Shown here: piece by piece, positions 17,168 to 26,941 of the stretch
Position numbering within the stretch: position 1 is the stretch's first letter
How the letters are laid out: the number at the start of each line of letters is the position of its first letter
NCBI RefSeq assembly: GCF_009827615.1
Contig: NZ_WTYU01000002.1
Location: 417,020-481,019, forward strand
Reading direction: 5' to 3'
Source: Allopontixanthobacter confluentis
Lineage (GTDB): Bacteria; Pseudomonadota; Alphaproteobacteria; Sphingomonadales; Sphingomonadaceae
DNA: 64,000 nt
Position numbers and translations under genes: made by a program
The notes under the pieces: model-generated
The model's database searches: none
Told to the model about the DNA's origin: nothing
The model's input: only the letters and a program-made list of their open reading frames with translations

Positions 17168-18352
17168 TCAGGCGGGCCCCTTCAATACTGTCGCGATGAC
17201 ATAATCCTGCTCTGCTTCCGTCATGCCATGAAACAGAGGAAGGGAAATTGAGCAGTCATTTGCCGCAAATGCGTTGGGCATGTCCTCTTCGCGCAGGCTG
17301 TATTTTTCGCGGTAATAGGTCAGCATATGGACGGCATGGGTCGCCGGCCTTGTGGACACGCCCGCTGCCTGCAGATCTTCCATCCAGGCATTGCGTTCAC
17401 CGTTTATGCGTTTGACCGTGTCCGGCCTGATTTCGGCTGCTTTGAACAAACACGGGTAGCTTTGGTAGCTATGTTTGCAACCATCTGGCTCCTGCGGAGT
17501 ACGCAACCAGTCGAGCCCGGCGAACGCCTCGTCAAATCGCGCGGCCAACCGTCGGCGCTCTGTCACGATCTTGGCGGCGCGATCCATCTGGGCTGCACCC
17601 AGCGCAGCCTGAAAGTCAGTCATTCTCTGATTGTAACCAGCCAGCGGATGATCTGCCAGAAGGTAAGGCCTAGGGCCAAGATGACGCTGATGGTCGGACA
17701 TCGCTGCACCATGATCGCGCAATTGGCGAATGGTTTCGGCCAAGTCGGCATTATTGGTCGTCACCATCCCCCCCTCACCGGTGGTGATGGCTTTACGAGG
17801 GTGGAAGCTGAATGAACCGGCATCACCCAGAGTGCCCACATGCTTGCCGTGGTAAGTGGCGCCGAAACCGCAGGCTGCGTCTTCAATCACCCACAATCCG
17901 TGCTTCTTTGCCACAGCATTTACAGCATCCATGTTTGCCGGCAGGCCGAACAGGTGAACTGGGATAATTCCCTTGGTCCGCGGCGTAATGGCTGCTTCCA
18001 TGGCGGGAATATCAATATTGAATGTTTCAAGATCAATATCGCAGAACACGGTTTTGGCTTGCTGGTGCTCGACAATGTTGGCGGTAGCGATCCACGTAAA
18101 CGCTGGGACGATCACCTCATCCCCGGCACCAAGCCCAAGCGCTACTGCCGCCAAATGCAGACCAGTTGTGCAGGAAGTTACCGCCAGCGAATGGTTGGCG
18201 GCAGTAAAATCTGACCACTTGGTCTCAAATTCTCGCACTTTTGGTCCCTGCACCAGCCATCCGCTGCGCAATGGACCAAGGACGCTTTCGATTTCGGCTT
18301 CGGTAAGGGCTGTACGAGCAATCGGTACATTCATGACAGGGGCGCTGCTCAT
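17168..18352 (-). CDS. DegT/DnrJ/EryC1/StrS family sugar aminotransferase
   Basis: A 394-residue PLP-dependent aminotransferase. The PLP lysine is Lys187 in FSFHPRKAITTGEGG, with the aspartate/glutamine of the cofactor site in VIEDAACGFGATY. N-terminal RTALTEAEIESVLGPLRSGWLVQGPKV is typical of the family. It converts a keto sugar nucleotide to the amino sugar using glutamate. It is not WbpE, which is separate at 19401-20519, so the locus makes at least two amino sugars by transamination. It overlaps the SDR gene upstream by 4 bases (ATGA) and probably uses its product. The position of the amino group (C3 or C4) cannot be read from the sequence. Confidence 0.88.
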   Translation of the reverse strand: MSSAPVMNVPIARTALTEAEIESVLGPLRSGWLVQGPKVREFETKWSDFTAANHSLAVTSCTTGLHLAAVALGLGAGDEVIVPAFTWIATANIVEHQQAKTVFCDIDLETFNIDIPAMEAAITPRTKGIIPVHLFGLPANMDAVNAVAKKHGLWVIEDAACGFGATYHGKHVGTLGDAGSFSFHPRKAITTGEGGMVTTNNADLAETIRQLRDHGAAMSDHQRHLGPRPYLLADHPLAGYNQRMTDFQAALGAAQMDRAAKIVTERRRLAARFDEAFAGLDWLRTPQEPDGCKHSYQSYPCLFKAAEIRPDTVKRINGERNAWMEDLQAAGVSTRPATHAVHMLTYYREKYSLREEDMPNAFAANDCSISLPLFHGMTEAEQDYVIATVLKGPA

Positions 18353-19350
18353 TCTGACAAGCCTACAGCCATGCGCCTCGTGGCGACGGCTTCCTTGTGC
18401 GCGGCGCGCCAGTCGATCAGGCGACGAAGGCCCTCATCAAGATCGATCTCGGAAGTAAATCCGATTTCGTTCGATGCTTTCTTGGGGCTGCCGATGCGGT
18501 TGCGTACCAGAGTGGCCTGGCTGCGCTCAGCATATTGCACTTCCTTGTCGCTACCCGTCAGATCGATCAGCTTCTGGGCCAGTTCCTTCAGGCTCGTGCG
18601 AACGCCGGTCCCGACGTTATAAAATTCATCGGTGGCATCGGCCTGCATCGCGCGTACATTGGCCAGCGCGCAATCTTCCACTGCAACAAAGTCGAACGCT
18701 TCAGAGCCGTCCCCCATAATGGTAGGCGCATCACCACGATCAATCGCATCGAGCATTTTCATAATGACGGCGATATAAGCGCCATGATAATCCTGACGTG
18801 GGCCATAGACATTCATGTAGCGCAAACCGACAAAATCGAGCCCATATCTGTGATGGTAAGCGCGCAACATCGCTTCGCCACAAATCTTGGTCGCGCCGTA
18901 AAAATTTTGATTATTGAACGGGTGGTCTTCTTCCATCGGATCAGTCACTGCATCGCCATATACCGAAGCGGACGATGAATAGACCAACCGGTCAATACCG
19001 TTACGAACGCATGCGTCCATGACATTGAAAGTTCCCGCCACATTCACATTGAATGCCGACCGGGGATATTCATGGCATTGCAGCAGCCAGAGTGCCGCGA
19101 AGTGAAACACGCCATCGATATCCTTCATCGCTGAATCGAGGATATCTGTTTGCAGGATATCGCCGCCGACATCATATATCTTGCACCGCGGATCCTTCAC
19201 CGCGTCAGCCAGATTTTCTTTGCTGCCACGCGCAAAATTATCATAAATCCGGATCGAGTCGACGTCATGCTTCAAAAGAGCATCGACCGTATGCGATCCA
19301 ATCAGGCCTCCGCCTCCGATAACCAGCAAGTTTTTACCTTGAATGTTCAT
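18349..19350 (-). CDS. NAD-dependent epimerase/dehydratase (extended SDR)
   Basis: A 333-residue extended SDR enzyme. GGGGLIG (12-18) binds NAD, YSSSASVYG provides the catalytic Ser, and Tyr151/Lys155 in NFYGATKICGE complete the triad. Late motifs GLRYMNVYGPRQ and FDFVAVEDCA are those of sugar nucleotide epimerases and 4,6-dehydratases. It is coupled (4-base overlap) to a DegT aminotransferase, so it may generate the keto sugar for it, or it may be a C4-epimerase. A hairpin directly abuts its Shine-Dalgarno (see 19361-19381), so translation from upstream may be partly controlled. Family firm, reaction uncertain. Confidence 0.85.
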   Translation of the reverse strand: MNIQGKNLLVIGGGGLIGSHTVDALLKHDVDSIRIYDNFARGSKENLADAVKDPRCKIYDVGGDILQTDILDSAMKDIDGVFHFAALWLLQCHEYPRSAFNVNVAGTFNVMDACVRNGIDRLVYSSSASVYGDAVTDPMEEDHPFNNQNFYGATKICGEAMLRAYHHRYGLDFVGLRYMNVYGPRQDYHGAYIAVIMKMLDAIDRGDAPTIMGDGSEAFDFVAVEDCALANVRAMQADATDEFYNVGTGVRTSLKELAQKLIDLTGSDKEVQYAERSQATLVRNRIGSPKKASNEIGFTSEIDLDEGLRRLIDWRAAHKEAVATRRMAVGLSE

Positions 19351-19360
19351 GCTATTCTCC

Positions 19361-19381
19361 AGCTGGGCGATGCACCCAGCT
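19361..19381 (-). other. Hairpin adjoining the Shine-Dalgarno of the SDR gene
   Basis: AGCTGGG and CCCAGCT form a 7-bp stem with a 7-base loop. On the coding (minus) strand the 3' arm runs directly into the GGAG ribosome binding site that precedes the ATG at 19350. It stands in one of the few gaps (50 bases) of this gene run. It could limit or pace translation or protect a processed 5' end. There is no U-tract, so it is not a typical terminator. Confidence 0.45.
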
Positions 19382-19384
19382 TAT

Positions 19385-19400
19385 TGTGTGTGTGTATGTG
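19385..19400. repeat. Short TG/CA dinucleotide tract
   Basis: Just 3' of the wbpE stop codon lies a TG-rich tract interrupted by one A (TGTGTGTGTGTATGTGT). It is outside any coding frame. Such tracts can slip, but this one is short and lies between a stop codon and a hairpin. A role in expression is only a possibility. Confidence 0.5.
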
Positions 19401-20519
19401 TCAGGCTTCAGGCGAAGTACTGGTTTTTTCGACCGCTGATTTCAGTTCCGCTGCAATCATGTCAATCGTAGCATCATCCAGATAGGGATGCATAGGCAGG
19501 CTCATAACGGTTCGTGCCGCTTCTTCGCTATGAGGAAGGTCAAGAATTTTTTCAGAAGCAACCGCAGGTTGCCGCGCTAGCGGGACTGGATAATGGACCG
19601 AAGTGGGGATGCCTGCTGCCTTCAGAACCGCCTGAACCGCATCACGGTTTTCAACTCTCACCGTAAATTGCGCCCAGGCACTTTCATTATGCGGCGCGAT
19701 CTCGGGCAGTTCGATGCCAGCGCTATCGCGCAATGCGCGTTTATAATGGCTCGCAACCGCATTGCGCGCTTTGATCTCATCCTCAAAAATGGTCAACTTC
19801 TGCAGCAGGATCGCCGCCTGCAACGTGTCCAGGCGGCTGTTTATGCCTACGCGCACATGATGATACCGCCGGTCCTGACCATGGCGGACAATCTGGCGGA
19901 CAATCTTTGCTAGCGCAGCATTATTGGTGAAGATTGCGCCACCATCACCATAACATGCCAACGGTTTGGTGGGGAAGAAGCTGGTCGTTGCGATTGTAGT
20001 CAGGCCGCAGGATGCGCGGGCCTTGTAGCGGGCACCGAAACTTTGCGCGCCGTCTTCAATTACGAAGAGCCCGAAACGTTCGGCAATCTGGTTTATCGCA
20101 TCGAAATCGGCGCATTGGCCATAAAGGGAGACCGGGATGATCCCCTTCGTTCGCGGGGTGATTGCAGCTTCAATTGCTGACGGGTCGATATTATAGGTGG
20201 CCGGATCAATATCGACATACACCGGCACGGCGCCAAGAAGGGCGGCGGCTTCGGCAGTAGCGATATAACTAAAACTTGGGGTGATGATTTCATCGCCCGG
20301 GCCCACACCCAAGCCCATCAGGGCTGCTTGCAAGGCATCGGTGCCATTTGCGCACGAAATGCAATTTTCGGCGCCCGCCAGAGTAGCAAGCTGGGCTTCG
20401 AGTTCCGCTACTTCGGGACCAAGGATAAACTGGCCATGATCCAGAACCCTGGCAATTGCCTCATCCAGCCCATTACCAAGTCGCGCCCGTTGGGCGGCCA
20501 TATCTACAAAGGGGATCAT
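19401..20519 (-). CDS. wbpE: UDP-2-acetamido-2-deoxy-3-oxo-glucuronate aminotransferase (WbpE type)
   Basis: A 372-residue DegT family PLP aminotransferase that starts [14 protein letters not shown]. The PLP lysine is Lys185 in [18 protein letters not shown] and the cofactor aspartate is in [11 protein letters not shown]. This exact active-site context is that of WbpE/WlbC-type enzymes, which aminate the 3-keto group of UDP-3-keto-GlcNAcA with glutamate. It overlaps wbpD by 4 bases and follows wbpB, the complete order known from di-N-acetylated uronic acid pathways. Glutamate is converted to 2-oxoglutarate, which WbpB uses to re-oxidise its NADH, so the two enzymes work as a pair. Confidence 0.9.
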   Translation of the reverse strand: MIPFVDMAAQRARLGNGLDEAIARVLDHGQFILGPEVAELEAQLATLAGAENCISCANGTDALQAALMGLGVGPGDEIITPSFSYIATAEAAALLGAVPVYVDIDPATYNIDPSAIEAAITPRTKGIIPVSLYGQCADFDAINQIAERFGLFVIEDGAQSFGARYKARASCGLTTIATTSFFPTKPLACYGDGGAIFTNNAALAKIVRQIVRHGQDRRYHHVRVGINSRLDTLQAAILLQKLTIFEDEIKARNAVASHYKRALRDSAGIELPEIAPHNESAWAQFTVRVENRDAVQAVLKAAGIPTSVHYPVPLARQPAVASEKILDLPHSEEAARTVMSLPMHPYLDDATIDMIAAELKSAVEKTSTSPEA

Positions 20520-21114
20520 GATGCGCTATCCGCTTTGCGCTGGTGGCGCGTAACCACGCCTCCCGAAAGCCGGTAGAGATCGTTTGTGGCAGCACAATGC
20601 GCCTCGCATTCGCCCTGGAGCGGAAGATCGAGCTTGTCCCCGTAGGCGCTCATCCAACCGATCTGACGCGCAGGGACGCCTGCCATCAAGGCGAAATCGG
20701 GCACGTTCTTGTTCACGACTGCGCCAGCAGCCACAAATGCATAGGCGCCGATCGATATACCGCAGACTATGGTACAATTCGCGCCCAGCGAAGCGCCTTC
20801 GCGGACCAGTGTGTCGCGGTATTCGTCCTTGCGTTCAACAAGTGCGCGAGGATTATAGACATTTGTGAACACCATGCTGGGTCCGCAAAAAACGCCGGTT
20901 TCCAGTGCGACGTTGTCGTAAATCGACACGTTGTTCTGGACTTTGCATTTATCACCGATGCGTACCTTGTTTCCGACGAACACCCCTTGCCCCAGCGAAA
21001 CGCCAGCACCGATCACAGCGCCGCTGCAAACATGCACAAAATGCCAAATTCGCGAGCCATCGCCAATTGTCGCACCTTCATCAACGATGGCGCTTGGGTG
21101 AATTGTATAGGCCA

Positions 21115-21115
<1 letters not shown>
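20516..21115 (-). CDS. wbpD: UDP-2-acetamido-3-amino-2,3-dideoxyglucuronate N-acetyltransferase (WbpD type)
   Basis: A 199-residue left-handed beta-helix acetyltransferase. It begins [27 protein letters not shown] and continues with hexapeptide repeats ([30 protein letters not shown]). The segment [20 protein letters not shown] with the catalytic-region residues and the ending [17 protein letters not shown] is characteristic of WbpD/WlbB. It acetylates the 3-amino group made by WbpE, giving UDP-GlcNAc3NAcA. It shares one base with the wbpB stop and overlaps wbpE by 4 bases, so the three are translated together. Confidence 0.92.
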
Positions 21116-22297
<1,182 letters not shown>

Positions 22298-23419
22298 TTA
22301 GAAATGTGTGCAGGCAAGGTCTGCCGCCATCTCACCAAGAGGTAATGACGATGTCAGCCCCGGTGATTCAATTCCGAAAAGATTGACCAAGCCGTCGAGC
22401 CCATGATGCGCCGGCCCGGAAACCACGAAATCCGCCCCGGCTTCGGCCGGCCCTGACAATTTAGGGCGGACCCCCGCATAATCAGGAAACATGCGGCTTC
22501 GATCTACCTCAGGCCAGAATTTGGCAACGGCATCGGCGAAACGGTCCCGTGAGCTGATGTTGACATCGTATTCAAGGCTTTTAATCCACGTCACATCGGG
22601 TCCAAAACGCGCTCTTCCTGCAAGATCGAGAGTTAGATGTATTCCCAAGCCGCCAGGTTCAGGGAGCGGGTAGATCAGGTGGGAAAATGGCACATTTGCG
22701 CTGTATGAAAAATAACTGCCTTTCGCGTATCGCGTTGAGGGAATGCAGCCACCCGGCAGTCCTTCAACCATTGCAGCCACTTCTGAGGCCCACAGGCCAG
22801 CGCAATTGATGACTGCGCGGGTTGTAACGCTTTCCTCCGCATCGTCTGTTGTGAAAATCTGCCACGAGTTTCCGGCAGACTTGATGCCCGAAACCTGACA
22901 GCCCGCCACAAACTGCGCGTCCAGACTTTCCGCATGGCCAAGCAGCGCGGTCATGTATGCGTGGGAATCGATGATGCCGGTGGACGGGGAAATCAGCGCA
23001 CCGATACCCTTCAATTGCGGTTCAATCGTTACCAATTCACTGCGATTGACGAATTGGATATCGCTGACGCCGCATGTTTCCCCGCGAACGGCTATGGCTT
23101 CTAGCGCAGCCAACTGGTATTCAGCATTTGCGACGATCAATTTTCCGCATTGCCGGAATGGAACCCCGTTTTCTGCCGCAAATTCATATAGACGATGCCT
23201 GCCGGCAACGCACATGCGAGCTTTCAATGACTGCGGTTCATAATAGATTCCAGCATGAACAACTTCGCTGTTTCGCGCGCTGGTTTCCTGGCCATAACTC
23301 GCATTGCGTTCCAGAATCAGAACTTTGTGGCCCAACTTGCCGGCTGCCATCGCGGCTGACAAACCGATAACGCCAGCGCCGATGATGACGACATCGAAGT
23401 CCGGGGCATATGCGGCCAT
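22298..23419 (-). CDS. lhgO: FAD-dependent L-2-hydroxyglutarate oxidase/dehydrogenase family protein
   Basis: A 373-residue FAD oxidoreductase of the LhgO/DAO type. The dinucleotide-binding site is VVIIGAGVIGLSAAMAAG with LILERNASYGQETSARNSEVVHAGIYY, which is close to the L-2-hydroxyglutarate dehydrogenase signature (RNSEVIHAGIYY). The C-terminal FAD closure is VNLFGIESPGLTSSLPLGE. Such enzymes oxidise 2-hydroxyglutarate to 2-oxoglutarate and pass electrons to oxygen or the respiratory chain. Placed directly upstream of wbpB, it may recycle the 2-hydroxyglutarate made when WbpB regenerates NAD. This is an inference from neighbourhood; the stereoisomer that WbpB forms would have to match. Confidence 0.82.
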   Translation of the reverse strand: MAAYAPDFDVVIIGAGVIGLSAAMAAGKLGHKVLILERNASYGQETSARNSEVVHAGIYYEPQSLKARMCVAGRHRLYEFAAENGVPFRQCGKLIVANAEYQLAALEAIAVRGETCGVSDIQFVNRSELVTIEPQLKGIGALISPSTGIIDSHAYMTALLGHAESLDAQFVAGCQVSGIKSAGNSWQIFTTDDAEESVTTRAVINCAGLWASEVAAMVEGLPGGCIPSTRYAKGSYFSYSANVPFSHLIYPLPEPGGLGIHLTLDLAGRARFGPDVTWIKSLEYDVNISSRDRFADAVAKFWPEVDRSRMFPDYAGVRPKLSGPAEAGADFVVSGPAHHGLDGLVNLFGIESPGLTSSLPLGEMAADLACTHF

Positions 23420-23465
23420 TAAGCTGCTGCTTCTACACGTGTTTCATGGCGCAATTTGCGCTGCG

Positions 23466-24737
23466 TCATCGGGCCAGGTCGAACGTTTCTATCACGATTT
23501 CCATACCTGACATGCCGCTGCCCCCCACAAGGTTCAATTCGAGTTCCTGTACCGGGCAATTAGCGGAGATGGTTGGACCCGCAGCGTCCGCAACCCTGTA
23601 TTCGACATCATTTCTGAAGCTAGTCCAGATAACAGGCGCTCCGCTCAGGGACGGGCATTTTATCGTCCAATATGCTTTTGCCCCCTCGCTCTCGACCAAC
23701 GAACGGCGGCGCTCGCTCAACCTGTAAGTGCCAGAGGGTAACGCCAGGAAGCGGCGCAGCGCAACGCCGCCAGCATTGCGCGTGGCATAGGCGCTGGCGA
23801 TCAATTTGCCGCTCTTGTCAGCACCAAGCGCCCCGCCAACCGAAACATCGTTGACTGCTGTCCAGCCCAATGGGCCCGCAGATGCCGCAATGGTCTGTTT
23901 GGTGATTTTCGGGTCGTCGGCGATCGATTTTGCCCCTGCGTTCATTCTTGAATACAGGCGAAGCATAAGATCATAATCTCCGCGGATCGAAAGGAGGGTC
24001 AGAAGGTCGGTGCCTACTGACTGTAAAATCTCTTTCTTGGTGTCGCGATTGCCTGCCAAAAGCAGTTTCGCTGCGTTTTGCGGTCCTGCTGGCAAAGTAC
24101 GTGCCGAATAGAGCAAATAGTCGGCCATCCATGCCGACTTGTCATCAACCAATGGCAAAAGCGCGGCAAACACATCGGGATTGTCGCCATTTTTTGCCAA
24201 CAGCGCAAAAATCTGTTCGCGGCCACGCTCTGTAGTTCGTAGCGCCATGTCAAAATGCTGCATGGCTGCTGCGCCATCACCCTTTTCGGCAGCACTCTGC
24301 GCCAACAGCAGTTGTGCGAGTTTGTCCCGACGGGTGATTTTTTCGGCCAAAGCTGCGAGCGAGGCAGCTTTCTGCTTCTCGCCGGTCATGCTATAATGAA
24401 AAGCCATTATTCGCATAGCGGGTGCATCAAGGGGGTTTTCCGAAAGACGGGCCCTCCCCAGTTTGATCGCCCGTGGATCGCGCAACGCTTCTGGATCCTG
24501 CGCACCTTCAATCATAAACAGCTTCAAAGCGGCTTGGTGACCGTTGCCCAGCCGGTCAGCCAATACCGGATTGCTTCGGTTGGCCACAGTGACCATGGGC
24601 AAAGTGGCTGCGCGCACCCCCACCATCGCGCCAATGACAATTATCGCGGCATAAAAGGTGCGCTGTTGCCAGGAAAGGGCAGCAAACCGTTTCCATGGCC
24701 CCTTCTGGCGGGGATTAGTCGTCCTGCTGCGAGCCAT
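23466..24737 (-). CDS. Membrane-anchored helical-repeat protein following the Wzc-type kinase
   Basis: With the ATG at 24737 the protein has 423 residues; an in-frame start at 24767 would add MVTGMVTGMA, encoded by the same DNA as the Tyr-rich tail of the upstream kinase. One hydrophobic segment (FYAAIIVIGAMVGVRAA) lies near the N-terminus. The middle part has TPR-like helical pairs (PMRIMAFHYSMTGEKQKAASLAALAEK and following). The C-terminal 150 residues look beta-rich and exported (VSVGGALGADKSGKLIAS ... ANCPVQELELNLVGGSG). It overlaps the wzc stop by 23 bases. I do not recognise a named family; a periplasmic scaffold for polymer export is plausible but unproven. Confidence 0.72.
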   Translation of the reverse strand: MARSRTTNPRQKGPWKRFAALSWQQRTFYAAIIVIGAMVGVRAATLPMVTVANRSNPVLADRLGNGHQAALKLFMIEGAQDPEALRDPRAIKLGRARLSENPLDAPAMRIMAFHYSMTGEKQKAASLAALAEKITRRDKLAQLLLAQSAAEKGDGAAAMQHFDMALRTTERGREQIFALLAKNGDNPDVFAALLPLVDDKSAWMADYLLYSARTLPAGPQNAAKLLLAGNRDTKKEILQSVGTDLLTLLSIRGDYDLMLRLYSRMNAGAKSIADDPKITKQTIAASAGPLGWTAVNDVSVGGALGADKSGKLIASAYATRNAGGVALRRFLALPSGTYRLSERRRSLVESEGAKAYWTIKCPSLSGAPVIWTSFRNDVEYRVADAAGPTISANCPVQELELNLVGGSGMSGMEIVIETFDLAR

Positions 24738-26907
24738 AGCCATACCCGTAACCATACCCGTAACCATAGCTGGCCCGACGGCTGTCGATTTTGGTCAGAA
24801 TTGCACCGAAGATATGACCATGGGCCTGGCGCAAGCGAGCCAGTGAGGACCTGAGCCCACGGACCGCAACGCCATCAGCTTCCACGACAAATACTGCACC
24901 TTCGACCGCACGCGAAATCAGCGGAGCGTCTGCGAGGCCGAGCAACGGCGGGCTATCAACCAACACGTGGTCATAATGTCCAAGCGCTTCTTCAATGATC
25001 GCGCGGAATCGATTGCCACTTAGCAGTTCCCCGGCGCTTGGCGGCGTTGGGCCGGCGGACATTACATGAAGCCCGCGCAAGCCTGTATCCTTGGTAACCT
25101 CCTGGAGGGTCTTGTTGCCCGTGAGCATATTGCTCAGTCCGGCATCGTTCGTGAGACCGAAATATTCGTGACACGAGGGTGACCGCATATCCGCATCGAT
25201 CAGCAGGACGCTTTTGCCGGTGCGTCCAAGTGCGGCGGCAAGAGCGACACTGGAAGTTGTCTTGCCCTCAGCGGGACGTGAACTTGTTGTCATGAGCGAA
25301 CGGGGGAACCCGTGCGCTGTGGCAAATGACAAGTTCGACTGCACACTGAAATACGCCTCCGACAAATGAGACTTCGAATCTTTCAGTGCCTCTGTTGCAT
25401 CTTCATCGTCATCCGCCATCGGCACAGAGCCGAGCAGTGGCAGATTGAGCAGACGACCAACCGACGACGGATCGTGGAGACCCTCATCGACCTGCTCCAG
25501 CGCGATAAGTGCGAGGAAGGAGAGCCCGATACCTGCGACAAATGCAAGCGCGATGTTAAGCAGAAGATTGGGCGAAGACGGCTTGTTGGGAACTTGCGCC
25601 TGATCGACAACTGCAATGTTGCTCAGCGCGACACCGGCAACGCCAATTTCCTTATATCGTTGCAGCAGGCTGTCATACAGCTGCCGGTTGGTGTCGGCTT
25701 CACGCTGGAAAATATTATACTGAATTTGGTTGCGGCGCTGGTCAGACAACTGTGATTTAAGCGCGTCAACGCGGCCGCGCAGATCATTTTCACGCGCCGC
25801 TGCTTCACGATACGCAGAGGAGCGTGATGAGGAAACACGTCCCTCTTCCCTGGCGATAGCTCCATCCAGCGACTGGATCTGCTCCTGAAGGGCCTTGGCG
25901 CGAGGATAACCGGGTTCGAACTGGACCATCAGCTCAGCATATTCGGCAGCAGCCAACGCGCGTTGCTGACGCAAATTGGAAATCGCAGGGTTCGTCGAGC
26001 TTTCGGAAGTAGGCCCGCGTGTCGCCGCGCGGCTTTCGGCAGCAATTCGTTCAGTTGTCGCTTCGGACAAAGCGGAATTCAACGCCTCGAGATCGCTTGA
26101 AACAAGTGTACGCTCGACAATCGTCTTACCATCAGCGCTTTCGCTTTGACCCAGCGCGACGATGTTCTTGTTGGCCGCATAGGCCACTGCCGCGCGCTCG
26201 GAATCTTCCAGACGAGTCCCTAATTCAGCAAGGCGCTGCTCGAGAAACTTCCGTGCGTCCGCAGTGGACTCAAAACGGCGGTCAATCGTTGTGGCAACAA
26301 ATTGCGCTGCCCAGGCATCAGCAATCATCGCGGAGATGTCGGGCGAGGCACTGGAATAGCTGATATCAACCAGCCGGGAGCGCGAAATCGGCGTAATGGT
26401 GACATGATCCAGCAGCAGATCGACTGCCTCACGCAACTGTTCTTCACGCGCATTGCCGGCAGTCGCCGTCCCGCCGCTTATCAAGCCTCCAGGGGCTTCT
26501 GCCCCATGCGCCGCAAAAAACGCGTCATTGTTAGCCAGCCGAAGTTGCCGAGCAACGCGCTGGGCCAGCGAACGCGCCTGAAGATTGGAATATTGCGTTT
26601 GGTAAAATTCGTCATCCTGGGTTGATTGCGGCGATTCAATGCCTTCAACCTTGGTCACATTCTGCTGCTCGCGATTGATTTCGATACGCGTCGTCGCTGT
26701 GTATTGCGGAGTGGACAGCAGTGTTATGATCGTCCCGGCTGCCAGACAGGCGACCATGATGCCCAGAACTACCCATTTCCAGCGGATGAGCGTCTGCCAA
26801 TACTGCAGAAGTATTGGCGCATCTGCGTGCTGAATATCTGTACCCTCAGCGCCCTGATAAGGGTCAAGATTCTGGTCTTGTGCCAGAGGCAGCGTAGTAT
26901 CGTTCAT
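24715..26907 (-). CDS. wzc: Wzc-type polysaccharide co-polymerase with BY-kinase domain
   Basis: A 730-residue fusion of a Wzz-like chain-length domain and a bacterial tyrosine autokinase. Helix 1 is at about residues 44-68, followed by a long periplasmic coiled-coil region, a proline-rich stretch VPNKPSSPN and helix 2 near 440. The kinase domain has Walker A SSRPAEGKTTSS (about 541-552), Walker A' VLLIDADMR and Walker B VLVDSPPLLG. The C-terminus is a run of alternating Tyr-Gly (six Tyr) before SQQDD, the phosphorylation cluster. It controls polymer length and export together with the Wza-like protein encoded 34 bases upstream. No Wzb phosphatase gene is seen in the window. Confidence 0.92.
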   Translation of the reverse strand: MNDTTLPLAQDQNLDPYQGAEGTDIQHADAPILLQYWQTLIRWKWVVLGIMVACLAAGTIITLLSTPQYTATTRIEINREQQNVTKVEGIESPQSTQDDEFYQTQYSNLQARSLAQRVARQLRLANNDAFFAAHGAEAPGGLISGGTATAGNAREEQLREAVDLLLDHVTITPISRSRLVDISYSSASPDISAMIADAWAAQFVATTIDRRFESTADARKFLEQRLAELGTRLEDSERAAVAYAANKNIVALGQSESADGKTIVERTLVSSDLEALNSALSEATTERIAAESRAATRGPTSESSTNPAISNLRQQRALAAAEYAELMVQFEPGYPRAKALQEQIQSLDGAIAREEGRVSSSRSSAYREAAARENDLRGRVDALKSQLSDQRRNQIQYNIFQREADTNRQLYDSLLQRYKEIGVAGVALSNIAVVDQAQVPNKPSSPNLLLNIALAFVAGIGLSFLALIALEQVDEGLHDPSSVGRLLNLPLLGSVPMADDDEDATEALKDSKSHLSEAYFSVQSNLSFATAHGFPRSLMTTSSRPAEGKTTSSVALAAALGRTGKSVLLIDADMRSPSCHEYFGLTNDAGLSNMLTGNKTLQEVTKDTGLRGLHVMSAGPTPPSAGELLSGNRFRAIIEEALGHYDHVLVDSPPLLGLADAPLISRAVEGAVFVVEADGVAVRGLRSSLARLRQAHGHIFGAILTKIDSRRASYGYGYGYGYGYGSQQDD
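24741..24770 (-). repeat. 12-bp tandem repeat encoding the tyrosine cluster of Wzc
   Basis: CATACCCGTAAC occurs twice in tandem (24741-24752, 24753-24764), followed by a partial copy CATAGC. On the coding strand it encodes Tyr-Gly repeats of the kinase tail; in another frame it encodes the Met-Val-Thr-Gly repeats of the possible extended N-terminus of the next gene. Gain or loss of a unit would keep both frames. Confidence 0.75.
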
Positions 26908-26941
26908 TGCAACCGTTCCAATGGGATCGCCAGATGCTTTA

